64,000 bases of DNA, taken from contig NZ_JOJM01000002.1 of NCBI RefSeq assembly GCF_000720325.1, positions 62,001 to 126,000 of the forward strand, written 5' to 3'. A model generated the notes under the pieces. The model worked only from the letters and a program-made list of their open reading frames with translations, was not told where the DNA came from and did not search any database. Both the position numbers and the translations under genes were made by a program. The stretch's first letter is position 1, and each line of letters starts with the position of its first letter. Shown in pieces: positions 37,389-46,160 of the stretch. Source of the stretch: Streptomyces sp. NRRL B-1347. GTDB taxonomy: Bacteria > Actinomycetota > Actinomycetes > Streptomycetales > Streptomycetaceae.

Positions 37389-37820
37389 ATGACCGCGGTC
37401 AGCGGCCGTGACACCAGCGGCACCGCCCCCCGGCCCCCGGAGGGCCGCTACGGCTCCGCCCTCACCGCCGACCAGCGCGCCGACCGCAAGCTCAAGGTCG
37501 TGGGCGCCGTCCTCGGCGTCCTGACGCTCGCCGTCGTCGGCTGGTTCGGCTACGACTCCGTCGCGGGCTCGAAGATCAACGCCGAGATCATCAAGTGGGA
37601 CGCCGTCTCGGACAAGGCCGTCGAAGTCCACCTGGAAGTGCGCAAGGACGCGGACGCCAACGGCTACTGCACGCTGCGCGCGCAGGCCGAGGACGGCGGC
37701 GAGGTGGGCCGCGGGGACTTCCGCTTCGACCAGGACAGCGGCCGCATCGACAAGACGGTCACCCTCCGCACCACGGAACGCGCCACGGCCCCGTCCGTGG
37801 TCTCCTGCCACACGGACTGA
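37389..37820 (+). CDS. DUF4307 membrane protein
   Basis: 143 residues; ATG at 37389 with GGAGG at 37378-37382. A 45-residue cytoplasmic N-tail contains GRYGSALTADQRADRK, followed by one membrane helix (about 38-58 of the domain, LKVVGAVLGVLTLAVVGWFG), then an extracytoplasmic beta domain with two Cys residues (GYCTLRAQ and VVSCHTD at the very end), probably disulphide-bonded. It is the positional homologue of M. tuberculosis Rv1081c between mca and greA. The function is unknown. It is divergent from mca by 122 bases. Confidence 0.88.
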   Translation: MTAVSGRDTSGTAPRPPEGRYGSALTADQRADRKLKVVGAVLGVLTLAVVGWFGYDSVAGSKINAEIIKWDAVSDKAVEVHLEVRKDADANGYCTLRAQAEDGGEVGRGDFRFDQDSGRIDKTVTLRTTERATAPSVVSCHTD

Positions 37821-38052
37821 CCCGGGCGCTCGCTCTTCCCGCCGCTCACGATGCCGCTGGGCCGGGCCGCCAAGGCAGCACGGACGGGCGGGTGCGAAAA
37901 GAACGCGGTGGCCTGGGCTAACGCAGTTCTGATGGCGTATGTCCTCCCCCTACGGCACCGAAATTGTTAGGCTCGTGGTTTCGCCCACCCATAAGGGAAC
38001 ATCCTTCTGGGTAGGGCGTTGCTTTGTATTCCAGCACCTACGAGGAGCACCT

Positions 38053-38550
38053 GTGACCCAGACCAGCGAGAACGTCACCTGGCTGACCCAGGAGGCGTAC
38101 GACAAGCTCAAGGAAGAGCTTGAGCACCTGTCTGGTCCCGCGCGCACCGAGATCGCAGCCAAGATCGCGGCGGCGCGCGAGGAGGGCGACCTGCGCGAGA
38201 ACGGCGGGTACCACGCGGCCAAGGAGGAGCAGGGCAAGCAGGAGCTCCGCGTCCGCCAGCTGACGCAGCTCCTGGAGCACGCCAAGGTCGGCGAGGCGCC
38301 CGCCGAGTCCGGCGTCGTCGCCCCCGGCATGGTGGTCACGATCGCCTTCGACGGCGACGAGGACGACACCGTGACCTTCCTCCTCGCCTCGCGGGAGTAC
38401 GCGAGCGACGACATCGAGACGTACTCGCCGCAGTCCCCGCTCGGCTCCGGCGTGAGCGGCAAGAAGATCGGCGAGGACGCCCAGTACGAGCTGCCGAACG
38501 GCAAGCTCGCCTCGGTCAAGATCCTGGAGGCCAAGCCCTACCAGGGCTGA
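38053..38550 (+). CDS. greA: Transcription elongation factor GreA
   Basis: 165 residues; GTG at 38053 with GAGGAG six bases upstream. The N-terminal coiled coil (about 10-80) contains the family motifs WLTQEAYDKLKEELEHL and REEGDLRENGGYHAAKEEQ, whose acidic tip residues reach into the RNA polymerase secondary channel and stimulate cleavage of backtracked RNA. The C-terminal FKBP-like domain ends SPLGSGVSGKKIGEDAQYELPNG. The neighbours match the conserved actinobacterial order mca-DUF4307-greA. A long A+T-richer leader of about 100 bases upstream probably holds the promoter. Confidence 0.97.
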   Translation: MTQTSENVTWLTQEAYDKLKEELEHLSGPARTEIAAKIAAAREEGDLRENGGYHAAKEEQGKQELRVRQLTQLLEHAKVGEAPAESGVVAPGMVVTIAFDGDEDDTVTFLLASREYASDDIETYSPQSPLGSGVSGKKIGEDAQYELPNGKLASVKILEAKPYQG

Positions 38551-38568
38551 GCCCGCCCCGACGCCCTG

Positions 38569-38603
38569 GAAGCCCCCGGCACGCGCCTCGCGCCGGGGGC
38601 TTC
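38569..38603 (+). terminator. Terminator after greA
   Basis: GAAGCCCCCGGC (38569-38580) pairs perfectly with GCCGGGGGCTTC (38592-38603). It lies between the convergent greA and ABC-permease stops and may serve both. Confidence 0.88.
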
Positions 38604-38625
38604 GCGCTGTGTGCGGACCGGGGCG

Positions 38626-39480
38626 TCAGGACGTCGCCGTGCGGTACTTGCGGACCGCGAGCGTACGGAAGATCAGGATGATCAGCACGGACCACAGCAC
38701 CGATGCCAGCACCGGGTGCTGCATGGGCCAGGCCTCCGGCACGGGATAGCCCGCCGGGAGGTTCCCGAAGAGTTCGCGGCAGGCCTGGACAGTCGCGCTG
38801 AACGGGTTCCACTCGGCAATGTGCCGCAAGAACGTCGGCATGTTCTCTGCCGGAACGAACGCGTTCGAGATGAACGTCAGAGGGAACAGCCAGATCAGGC
38901 CGCCGGACGTGGCCGCCTCCGGGGTGCGGACCGACAGGCCGATCAGGGCGCCGATCCAGGTGAAGGCGTACCCCGTCAGAAGCAGCAGGCCGAAGGCGGC
39001 GAGCGCCTTGGGGAAGCCCTCGTGGATCCGCCAGCCGACGAGGACGGCGACCACGGCGAGGACGAGCAGGGTCAGGGCGGTCTGCACCAGGTCCGCGATG
39101 GTGCGGCCGGTGAGCACGGCACCGCGCGCCATGGGCAGCGAGCGGAACCGGTCGATCAGCCCCTTGTGCATGTCCTCGGCGATGCCCGCGCCCGCTCCGG
39201 CGGTGGCGAAGGTGACGGTCTGGGCGAAGATGCCCGCCATCAGGAACTCGCGGTACCCGGCGGGGCTCAGGCCCGCGCCCGGGACGTTGATCGATCCGCC
39301 GAAGACGTAGCTGAACAGGACGACGAACATCACCGGCTGGATCAGGCCGAACAGAATGATCTCGGGGATCCGGCTCATGCGGATCAGGTTCCGCTTGGCG
39401 ACGACGAGGGAGTCGCGGACGGAGGCGCTCACGCCGCCCGCGGGCCTGGCGGCGGGTGCGGTGTCGCTGAGGGCGCTCAC
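38626..39480 (-). CDS. ABC-2 type permease, DrrB-like
   Basis: 284 residues; GTG start at 39480 overlapping the ATPase stop. It has six membrane helices typical of ABC-2 transporters (GLIQPVMFVVLFSYVFGG, QTVTFATAGAGAGIAEDM, LIDRFRSLPMARGAVLTGR, FPLTFISNAFVPAENMP). The last motif and RFRSLPM are hallmarks of the daunorubicin-resistance DrrB group. With the upstream ATPase it forms an exporter of drugs, lipids or another amphiphile. No substrate can be assigned. Confidence 0.92.
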   Translation of the reverse strand: MSALSDTAPAARPAGGVSASVRDSLVVAKRNLIRMSRIPEIILFGLIQPVMFVVLFSYVFGGSINVPGAGLSPAGYREFLMAGIFAQTVTFATAGAGAGIAEDMHKGLIDRFRSLPMARGAVLTGRTIADLVQTALTLLVLAVVAVLVGWRIHEGFPKALAAFGLLLLTGYAFTWIGALIGLSVRTPEAATSGGLIWLFPLTFISNAFVPAENMPTFLRHIAEWNPFSATVQACRELFGNLPAGYPVPEAWPMQHPVLASVLWSVLIILIFRTLAVRKYRTATS

Positions 39481-40502
39481 TTGTCGGCCTCCTTCTTGCG
39501 CTTGTCCTTGGCGCCGGCCCTGGACTTCCCGGGGGCGGCGTCCGTGCCGTTCTCCGCTTCGGCCTCGGCGATGTGGCCGGTCAGGGAGATGAAGACGTCG
39601 TCGAGGGTGGGGCGGCGCAGGCCGATGTCGTCGATCTCGATGCCGCGGGCGTCGAGGTCGCGGATGACCTCGGCGAGCAGCTTGGCGCCGCCGGTGACGG
39701 GCACGGTCAGCTTGCGGGTGTGCTGGTCGACGGTGGTCTCGCCCTTGCCGAAGCCGGTGAGGACGTCGCTGGCGACGGCGATGTGCTCGCGCTCGTGCAC
39801 GACGACCTCGACGCGCTCACCGCCGGTCTGGGCCTTGAGCTGGTCGGCGGTGCCGCGGGCGATGACCCGGCCGTGGTCGATGACGCAGATGTCGTGCGCG
39901 AGGTGGTCGGCCTCTTCCAGATACTGCGTGGTCAGGAGCAGGGTCGTGCCGCCCGCGACGAGCTCCTGGATGACTTCCCACAGGGCCTGGCGGTTGCGCG
40001 GGTCGAGGCCGGTCGTCGGCTCGTCCATGAACATCACCGGCGGCGAGACGACGAGCGCCGCGGCGAGGTCGAGGCGGCGGCGCATGCCGCCCGAGTACGT
40101 CTTGGAGGGGCGGTCGGCGGCGTCGCTCAGATTGAAGCGCTCGAGCAGTTCGCCCGCCCGGGCCTTGGCCTGCTTGGTCGGCATCTGATAGAGCTGGCCG
40201 ACCATCTGGAGATTCTCACGGCCCGTCAAGTACTCGTCGACGGCGGCGAATTGACCGGAGAGTCCGATCGAGCGCCGCACCTCGTTCGGATGCTTCAGTA
40301 CGTCGATTCCGGCGACGACCGCTCTGCCGCTGTCGGGGGTCAGCAGGGTGGTGAGACAGCGGACCGCTGTCGTCTTTCCCGCGCCGTTCGGCCCGAGGAG
40401 GCCGAGCACGGTGCCTTCCGGGACATCCAGATCGACGCCGTCCAGAGCCTTTACGTCGCCGAAGGTCTTGACCAGGCCTTCGGCATAGATGGCGCCTGGC
40501 AT
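39477..40502 (-). CDS. ABC transporter ATPase, DrrA-like
   Basis: 341 residues. Walker A GPNGAGKTT (about 37-45), Q-loop GLSGQFAAVDEYLTGREN, signature YSGGMRRRLDLA, Walker B VMFMDEPTTGLD and the H-loop equivalent LLLTTQYLEEA (Gln in place of His, as in other DrrA-type ATPases). The C-terminal domain includes GLRRPTLDDVFISLTG, the DrrA-family regulatory motif, and ends in a Lys-rich tail. It energises the permease at 38626, with which it shares a four-base overlap. The ATG at 40502 has GGGAG upstream. Confidence 0.94.
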   Translation of the reverse strand: MPGAIYAEGLVKTFGDVKALDGVDLDVPEGTVLGLLGPNGAGKTTAVRCLTTLLTPDSGRAVVAGIDVLKHPNEVRRSIGLSGQFAAVDEYLTGRENLQMVGQLYQMPTKQAKARAGELLERFNLSDAADRPSKTYSGGMRRRLDLAAALVVSPPVMFMDEPTTGLDPRNRQALWEVIQELVAGGTTLLLTTQYLEEADHLAHDICVIDHGRVIARGTADQLKAQTGGERVEVVVHEREHIAVASDVLTGFGKGETTVDQHTRKLTVPVTGGAKLLAEVIRDLDARGIEIDDIGLRRPTLDDVFISLTGHIAEAEAENGTDAAPGKSRAGAKDKRKKEADK

Positions 40503-40646
40503 AGGGGTCTCCCATAGTTTGGGTCGGTACCTAGCGAAAAGCCTAGATTCGCCGGACCTCGCTCGCCCGGCGGCCAGTGGAGTGGGTCACACCCTAACGC
40601 GATACATCGCGTCTCCTCAACCGGTTCTGGGCAAGCCTGTGGAAAA

Positions 40647-40665
40647 CCCCGGCACCCGGCCGGGG
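40647..40665 (-). terminator. Short hairpin after ilvA
   Basis: CCCCGGC (40647-40653) and GCCGGGG (40659-40665) pair around ACCCG, 21 bases beyond the ilvA stop and followed on the minus strand by TTTTCC. This is a weak intrinsic terminator. Confidence 0.65.
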
Positions 40666-40685
40666 CGGCGATCAGTTCGCGGTCC

Positions 40686-41915
40686 TCAGTCCAGGACCGT
40701 GTAGCCCGCGTCCCGCAGCACCGCGCCCACCTCTGCGCAGTGTTCCGGCCCCTTCGTCTCCAGGTGCAGCTCCACCTCGACCTCGGTGAGGCCGAGCCGG
40801 GGATCGGTGCGGACGTGGCTCACGTCGAGGACGTTGGCGTCCACCACGGACAGCGCGCCGAGCAGCGAGGCCAGCGCCCCGGGGCGGTCCGGCAGGCGCA
40901 GCCGCAGCGACAGGTAGCGGCCCGCGGCCGCCATGCCGTGGCGCAGGATGCGCTGCATCAGGAGCGGGTCCACGTTGCCGCCGGACAGCAGGGCGACGAC
41001 GGGCCCCTGGAAGGCGTGCGGGTCGCTCAGGAGCGCCGCGACCGTGCTGGCGCCCGCCGGTTCGACGACCATCTTGGCCCGCTCCAGGCACAGCAGCAGG
41101 GCGCTGGAGAGGGCGTCCTCGGAGACGGTGACGATGTCGTCGACGAGCTCCTCGACGAGCTGGAACGGCACGTCGCCGGGGCGGCCCACCTTGATGCCGT
41201 CCGCCATCGTGATCGGGTTGCGGATGGACACCGGCCGGCCCGCGGCGAGCGAGGGCGGGTACGCGGCGGCCCCCGCCGCCTGCACGCCGACGAGCCGTAC
41301 GTCGGGGCGCAGCGCCTTGACGGCCACGGCGATGCCCGCGGCGAGCCCGCCGCCGCCCACGCCGATGAGCAGCGTGCGCAGTTCGGGGCACTGCTCCAGG
41401 ACCTCCAGGCCGACGGTGCCCTGTCCGGCGACGATGTCCGGGTGGTCGAAGGGGTGGATGAAGACGGCACCGGTGGCGTCCGCGTACTCCTGCGCGGCGG
41501 CCAGCGTCTCGTCGACGACCTGGCCCTCCATGCGCACCTCCGCGCCGTAGTCGCGGGTCGCCGCGACCTTCGGCAGCGGGGCGCCGACCGGCATGAACAC
41601 CGTCGAGCGCACCCCGAGCAGCGAGGAGGCGAGCGCCACGCCCTGGGCGTGGTTGCCCGCGCTGGCCGCGACGACGCCCGCCGCGCGCTCCTCGGGCAGC
41701 AGTCCGGCGATGCGCACATAGGCGCCGCGCAGCTTGAAGGAGCCGGTCCGCTGGAGGTTCTCGCACTTCAGGTGGACGGGGGCGCCGACGAGCCCGGACA
41801 GGTACCTGCTGCCTTCCATGGGCGTGACCCGTGCGACGCCGCCCAGCATTTTCTGGGCGCCGCGCACGTCGTCCAAGGTCACGGCGGGCAAGGAGCGTCT
41901 CGTGCGGTAGCTCAT
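40686..41915 (-). CDS. ilvA: Threonine ammonia-lyase with C-terminal ACT domain
   Basis: 409 residues. Fold-type II PLP enzyme: the PLP Lys is K61 in RTGSFKLRGAY, with AASAGNHAQGVA, the glycine-rich phosphate loop GVGGGGLAAG, and LSGGNVDP near the C-terminal end of the catalytic domain. The last 85 residues are one ACT domain (SLRLRLPDRPGALASLLG), giving feedback control by an amino acid. It deaminates L-threonine (and serine) to 2-oxobutyrate, feeding isoleucine or propionyl-CoA. The length with a single ACT domain fits the short Streptomyces type rather than the two-ACT E. coli form. It is divergent from the MarR gene. Confidence 0.94.
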   Translation of the reverse strand: MSYRTRRSLPAVTLDDVRGAQKMLGGVARVTPMEGSRYLSGLVGAPVHLKCENLQRTGSFKLRGAYVRIAGLLPEERAAGVVAASAGNHAQGVALASSLLGVRSTVFMPVGAPLPKVAATRDYGAEVRMEGQVVDETLAAAQEYADATGAVFIHPFDHPDIVAGQGTVGLEVLEQCPELRTLLIGVGGGGLAAGIAVAVKALRPDVRLVGVQAAGAAAYPPSLAAGRPVSIRNPITMADGIKVGRPGDVPFQLVEELVDDIVTVSEDALSSALLLCLERAKMVVEPAGASTVAALLSDPHAFQGPVVALLSGGNVDPLLMQRILRHGMAAAGRYLSLRLRLPDRPGALASLLGALSVVDANVLDVSHVRTDPRLGLTEVEVELHLETKGPEHCAEVGAVLRDAGYTVLD

Positions 41916-42060
41916 GACTGCAGTCTCGCAGTTCACGCCAGTCTCCTCCCGGCCTGCCCACGCCGCGAGACGGGTTTGCGCAGCGCCGGTACGGGTAGCG
42001 CCCGGACCCCGTACCCTGTCCCCCAACCCACCACCCTTCCCATGAAGTGAGCCCACGGCC

Positions 42061-42573
42061 ATGCCCACAACTCCGGACATGACGACCGCCAGCGATCCCG
42101 GCCTCCTCGACACGCTCCAGCACCAGGTAGCGGTGTTCGCGCGGCGTGCCGAGCAGACCCGTCTGGGCGGCGTCGGACAGGTCCGCAACTCCATGGACCG
42201 AGCCGCGTACCTCCTGCTCAACCGTCTCGACAAGGAAGGCCCGATGGGCGTCAAGGCGCTCGCGGCGAGCATGGGCATCGACTCCTCGACGGTGACCCGC
42301 CAGGTCGCGCCGCTCGTCGACACCGGCCTGGTCAAGCGCACCTCGCACCCCGAGGACGGGCGGGCGGTCGTGCTGCAGCTGTCGCCGCGCGGCCAGTCGC
42401 GCCTGGACGAGGTGCGGTCCTCGCGCCGTGAGCTCATGGCCGAGCTCACGCAGGACTGGACGCCCGAGGAGCGCTCAGGCTTCACCGCGCTGCTCACCCG
42501 CTTCAACACCGCGCTCTCCGCGCGGCAGAGCTCCCAGGCGGTGCCCGACGCGGTGACGCCGGCCGACTCCTGA
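42061..42573 (+). CDS. MarR-family transcriptional regulator
   Basis: 170 residues with the winged-helix MarR domain at about 45-140: GPMGVKALAASMGIDSSTVTRQVAPLVDTGLVKRTSHPEDGRAVV broken into the usual helix-turn-helix, wing (HPEDGRAVVLQLSPRG) and C-terminal dimer helix. The last 20 residues are disordered. It is divergent from ilvA, sharing a 145-base promoter region, so it may regulate ilvA or itself. No operator palindrome stands out. Confidence 0.93.
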   Translation: MPTTPDMTTASDPGLLDTLQHQVAVFARRAEQTRLGGVGQVRNSMDRAAYLLLNRLDKEGPMGVKALAASMGIDSSTVTRQVAPLVDTGLVKRTSHPEDGRAVVLQLSPRGQSRLDEVRSSRRELMAELTQDWTPEERSGFTALLTRFNTALSARQSSQAVPDAVTPADS

Positions 42574-42609
42574 GCCCGGGGCCGCGGTTCGCCGACTGCC
42601 GCGGCCCCG

Positions 42610-42679
42610 GCCCTCGTACGGGAGTGCGCGGACGAGCGCGCGCGGGACAGCGCTCGCCCGGCACCGCCCGTACGAGGGC
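42610..42679. repeat. 13-bp perfect inverted repeat with a 44-base interior
   Basis: GCCCTCGTACGGG (42610-42622) and CCCGTACGAGGGC (42667-42679) are perfect inverse copies. The interior is G+C-rich and can fold further (GCGCGCGC, AGCGCTCGC). It lies between the MarR gene and the sigma-like gene, so it is either a large terminator or a structured leader. Confidence 0.6.
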
Positions 42680-42811
42680 GTGGCTCATGACGACACGTTC
42701 CACCTCCAGCTGCCCGGGCGCGCGGTTCCGCTCGTGCCGGGCTCTTGACCTGGGCGCCGTGCCTGGCCTCAGATGAAACCGGTCCCTCTATGCCCATCGG
42801 CGGGAGGTACG

Positions 42812-43300
42812 GTGCGAGAGCGGCAGGCCGCCCAACAGGCTCGTCGCGCCCGGGAGTTCAAGGCTTTCGTCGCGGGCGCGGCAGGGCGTCTCCTGCATGC
42901 CGCCACGCTGCTCACCGGCGAACCGCCGGACGCCAACCCCCGCGCGCGGACGCTGCTCACCCGCGCTCTCGCCGCGACGTACGCCTCCTGGGACCGCATG
43001 CGCGGCGAGGATCCCTACGACCGCACCCGTACGCACGTGGCCGTGCACTACGCGCGCGGTGCCTGGTGGCGCTACCGCGGCCAGGGAGGGCTGCTCACCC
43101 GGCTGTCGCCCCTGGAGCGGCTCGTTGTCGTACTGCGCCTCTACGAAGGCGTCGCCGAGGAGCAGACCGCGGCGCTCCTCGGGCTGCCGCCGGAGCGCGT
43201 GCGCGCCGTGTGCGCCCGCGCCGTGGCGACGGTCCTGCACCCGCCGCGGGGGCCCGCTCCCGCGGTACCGCCCGCCCTGGGGGAGGCGACCTGGTCATGA
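42812..43300 (+). CDS. Sigma-factor-like (SigE-family) protein
   Basis: 162 residues from a GTG at 42812 with GGGAGG four bases upstream. The layout is that of short actinobacterial SigE-family ECF sigma factors: region 2-like FKAFVAGAAGRLLHAATLLTG with a following ALAATYASWDRM, an Arg/Trp-rich linker (YARGAWWRYRG), and region 4 LSPLERLVVVLRLYEGVAEEQTAALL, GLPPERVRAVCARAV. Region 2 is weakly conserved and the usual AEDLVQ motif is replaced by RARTLLTRAL, so it may be a divergent or non-promoter-binding sigma. The downstream gene overlaps its stop (ATGA) and encodes a one-helix membrane protein, a plausible anti-sigma partner. Confidence 0.7.
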   Translation: MRERQAAQQARRAREFKAFVAGAAGRLLHAATLLTGEPPDANPRARTLLTRALAATYASWDRMRGEDPYDRTRTHVAVHYARGAWWRYRGQGGLLTRLSPLERLVVVLRLYEGVAEEQTAALLGLPPERVRAVCARAVATVLHPPRGPAPAVPPALGEATWS

Positions 43301-43551
43301 GCCAGCAGGAGCGCCGCGAAGCGGCCGTACGCCAGCTCCTGGACGCGGGGGCGCCCGCTTCCGTGCCGCCGGACCTGCACGCGGACGCGGTGCGGCGCGG
43401 CTCGCGCGCGCTCAGGCGCCGCACGGCCGGGCGGCGCCTGCTGTGGCTGCTGCTGCTCGCGGCCGCCGTGGCGTTCTCTGTGTGGGCCGCGACGGCGCAG
43501 CCGTGGGTGGAGCCGCCGTCGCGGACGACGCCGCCGCTCACGCGCTGGTAG
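43297..43551 (+). CDS. Small one-helix membrane protein coupled to the sigma-like gene
   Basis: 84 residues. The cytoplasmic part (1-43) is basic and helical (SQQERREAAVRQLLDAG, then RRGSRALRRRTAGRR), followed by one membrane helix (LLWLLLLAAAVAFSVWAAT) and a short external Pro/Thr tail. The start overlaps the preceding stop, so equal synthesis is likely. By position and topology it could be a minimal anti-sigma factor, but no zinc motif is present. Confidence 0.75.
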   Translation: MSQQERREAAVRQLLDAGAPASVPPDLHADAVRRGSRALRRRTAGRRLLWLLLLAAAVAFSVWAATAQPWVEPPSRTTPPLTRW

Positions 43552-43588
43552 CCCGCGAGCGGCGGCACGGCGTGTCCGGCCGACCGGA

Positions 43589-44743
43589 CTAGCCCAGGGC
43601 CTGCTTGAGGTCCGCCAGGAGGTCGTCGACCGCCTCGATGCCCACCGACAGGCGCACCAGGTCGGCGGGGACCTCCAGGGCCGAGCCCGCCACGGAGGCG
43701 TGCGTCATGCGGCCGGGGTGCTCGATGAGGGACTCCACGCCGCCCAGGGACTCGCCGAGCGTGAACAGACGGGCCCGGTTGCAGACCTCCACGGCCGCTT
43801 CCTCGCCGCCCTCGACCTGGAACGACACCATGCCGCCGAAGGCCTTCATCTGCTTGGCGGCGATCTCGTGGCCGGGGTGCGAGTCCAGGCCCGGGTAGAA
43901 GACGTTGGTCACGCGCGCGTGGCTGGTCAGCATCTCCGCGACGCGGGTCGCGTTCTCGCTGTGCCGGTCCATGCGGACGGCGAGCGTCTTGACGCCGCGC
44001 AGCACCAGCCAGGAGTCGAAGGGCCCGGCGACCGCGCCCATCGCGTTCTGGTGGTAGGCGAGCTCCTCGCCCAAGGCGTCGTCGTTGACGATCAGGGCGC
44101 CGCCCACGACGTCCGAGTGGCCGCCCATGTACTTGGTCATCGAGTGGACGACGACGTCGGCGCCGAGGGCGAGCGGCTGCTGGAGGTAGGGGCTGGCGAA
44201 GGTGTTGTCCACGACCAGGCGGGCGCCCGCCTCGTGGGCGATCTGCGCGACCGCGGCGATGTCCGTGATGCCGAGCAGCGGGTTGGACGGGGTCTCGACC
44301 CAGACGGCCTTCGTCTTGGGCGTGAGGGCCGCTCGTACGGACGCGGGGTCCGAGGTGTCCGCGACGGACCACTCCACGCCCCACCGGGCGACGACCTTCG
44401 CGAAGAGGCGGAACGTACCGCCGTACGCGTCGTTGGGGATGACCACGTGGTCACCGGGGGCGAGCAGCGTACGCAGCAGGCAGTCCTCGGCGGCGAGGCC
44501 GGAGGCGAAGGCGAGGCCGCGGCGGCCGTTCTCCAGGGCCGCGAGGTTCTCCTCGAGCGCGGTGCGGGTGGGGTTGGCGCTGCGGCTGTACTCGTAGCCG
44601 CCGCGCAGTCCGCCGACTCCGTCCTGCTTGTACGTGGACACCTGGTAGATGGGCGGGACGACCGCGCCGGTCAGCGGGTCGGCGGTGTTGCCCGCGTGGA
44701 TGGCTACGGTTTCGAAGCTCTGGCTGCTGTGCGAGTCACTCAT
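43589..44743 (-). CDS. metB: Cystathionine gamma-synthase / gamma-lyase
   Basis: 384 residues. Cys/Met-metabolism PLP enzyme: FETVAIHAGN start, VPPIYQVSTY, YEYSRSANPTR, FASGLAAEDCLLRTLL, VETPSNPLLGITDI, VVDNTFASPYLQQPL, and PLP lysine K204 in HSMTKYMGGHSD. It joins cysteine with an activated homoserine to make cystathionine, or runs the reverse gamma-lyase reaction; the sequence alone does not separate the two. M. tuberculosis metB (Rv1079) lies next to greA (Rv1080c), so this is part of the same conserved region. The ribosome site is weak; an alternative start lies upstream at 44797. Confidence 0.93.
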   Translation of the reverse strand: MSDSHSSQSFETVAIHAGNTADPLTGAVVPPIYQVSTYKQDGVGGLRGGYEYSRSANPTRTALEENLAALENGRRGLAFASGLAAEDCLLRTLLAPGDHVVIPNDAYGGTFRLFAKVVARWGVEWSVADTSDPASVRAALTPKTKAVWVETPSNPLLGITDIAAVAQIAHEAGARLVVDNTFASPYLQQPLALGADVVVHSMTKYMGGHSDVVGGALIVNDDALGEELAYHQNAMGAVAGPFDSWLVLRGVKTLAVRMDRHSENATRVAEMLTSHARVTNVFYPGLDSHPGHEIAAKQMKAFGGMVSFQVEGGEEAAVEVCNRARLFTLGESLGGVESLIEHPGRMTHASVAGSALEVPADLVRLSVGIEAVDDLLADLKQALG

Positions 44744-44863
44744 GCGGCCTGAGCGTAGTGCGGGACGGCGGCGGGGGCCGTGCGGGGAGGTCACCACGAG
44801 CGGTTTGGCCTGCGCGGACGGTCAGGTTGGCCAATTGTCACAGGCGTCTGGTTCGCTTGAGTC

Positions 44864-45982
44864 ATGGAGATTCTCTGGGTCCTGATGGCAGTGGTCATGA
44901 TCGGGGCGGTCCTCGGGCCGATCCTGCTGCGCAGGCGCGCCGGGATCCGCCAGGTGCACCCGGGCGCCCCGGACGCGGCCGACCCGGCGAACTACGGCTT
45001 CGCGCGCCAGGAGGACCTGGACATCCGCATGCCGGGCCCGGACGCCGACCTGGTCGAGGTGCTCGACCTGGTGCAGCGCACCCAGGACTGGCGCGGCGCG
45101 TCCCAGCTGCTCGCCGGGACGGACGTGCACGGGGAGCAGCGCTGGCAGCGCGTGCAGGCCTTCGCGGGCGCCGCGTCCCTGGAGCTGCGGCAGCGGCCCG
45201 GCGGGGTCAGCGACACCCCGGGCGGCCAGTGGCTGCGGGTGTGGCGCGCGGAGGCCGAGAAGGACGCGGGCGGCGCTGCGGTGCAGGCGGAGTTCCTGGT
45301 GCAGCAGGCCTGGCGCACGTCGACGCCGGGGACGGACGAGTTCCGGATCATCCTGGAGGAGGCCAGGGCGGCCTGCGGCCAGGCGGCGCTGCTCTCCCCC
45401 GGCGACCCGGTTCCGTACGTCATCGAGCTGTCCATCGCCCGCGGACTCGGCTACGAGCGCGCGGAGTTCGAGCAGCTGTGGCTGAAGATCCTGGACCGCG
45501 CGCCCGCGCACATGGGCGCGCATCTGGCGGCGCTGCACTACTGGTGCGAGAAGTGGCACGGCACGCGCGAGGAGGCCTTCTCCTTCGCCGAGGCCGCGGC
45601 GGCCCGCGCCCCCCGCGGCTCGCTGCTCTCCGCGCTCCCCCTCTTCGCGGTGTACGAGCACCTCCCCGAGGTCAACATGGTGCGGGGTTTCTACCAGAGC
45701 GAGGTCGTGACCAAGGCCGTCGAGGGCGCCCAGTTCGCGGTGCACTCGGCCCGTCCGGACGACCCGATGCTGGCCCACGTCCGCCATCTCCTGGTCTTCT
45801 TCCTGGTCCGCGGCGAGCGCTGGGGCGAGGCGATGGACCAGCTGGTGCGCGTCGACGGCCACGTGGGGGCGCTGCCCTGGACGCTCTCGGGGGACCCCGC
45901 GGCGGACTACGCGGTCTACCGGGCCCTCGCTGTCGCGGGCTATGAGGCAAACGGCGGCAGCCCCGCGACGCTGCCGCGCTGA
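44864..45982 (+). CDS. Conserved membrane-anchored helical protein of unknown function
   Basis: 372 residues. One N-terminal membrane helix (MEILWVLMAVVMIGAVLGPI) followed by RRR gives a cytoplasmic C-terminal domain. The rest is alpha-helical with TPR-like paired helices (DWRGASQLLAG; AFAGAASLELRQR; AALLSPGDPVPYVIELSIARGLGY; HLAALHYWCEKWHGTREEAFSFAEAAAARAP). Several tryptophans and the YWCEKW motif are distinctive. I recognise no named family. The ATG at 44864 lacks a clear ribosome site and may be leaderless. It is divergent from metB. Confidence 0.8.
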   Translation: MEILWVLMAVVMIGAVLGPILLRRRAGIRQVHPGAPDAADPANYGFARQEDLDIRMPGPDADLVEVLDLVQRTQDWRGASQLLAGTDVHGEQRWQRVQAFAGAASLELRQRPGGVSDTPGGQWLRVWRAEAEKDAGGAAVQAEFLVQQAWRTSTPGTDEFRIILEEARAACGQAALLSPGDPVPYVIELSIARGLGYERAEFEQLWLKILDRAPAHMGAHLAALHYWCEKWHGTREEAFSFAEAAAARAPRGSLLSALPLFAVYEHLPEVNMVRGFYQSEVVTKAVEGAQFAVHSARPDDPMLAHVRHLLVFFLVRGERWGEAMDQLVRVDGHVGALPWTLSGDPAADYAVYRALAVAGYEANGGSPATLPR

Positions 45983-46045
45983 TCGCTTCGCTGGGAGTGC
46001 CGTGGAGAGCCGTGGAGAGCCGTCGATCGTCTGCTAGCCCGTCGT

Positions 46046-46078
46046 GGCTGGTCGCGCAGTTCCCCGCGCCCCTTCGGG
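46046..46078. repeat. 33-bp dispersed repeat, copy 2 (inverted)
   Basis: The element beginning GGCTGGTCGCGCAGTTCCCC is the exact reverse complement of 20072-20104 over 33 bases. It sits 83 bases before the msrA ribosome site, between two plus-strand genes. Confidence 0.75.
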
Positions 46079-46160
46079 GGCGCTGCCGTACCGGTCCAGG
46101 AATTCCCCGGCGCCACCAGACGTTGACCTCCATGCCGACACCTGCTCCAGGAGGACCCCG

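Noticed and set aside
39477..41915. The MarR gene at 42061 as regulator of the DrrAB-like exporter
   Set aside because: ilvA lies between them and no shared operator was seen, so the link is not supported.
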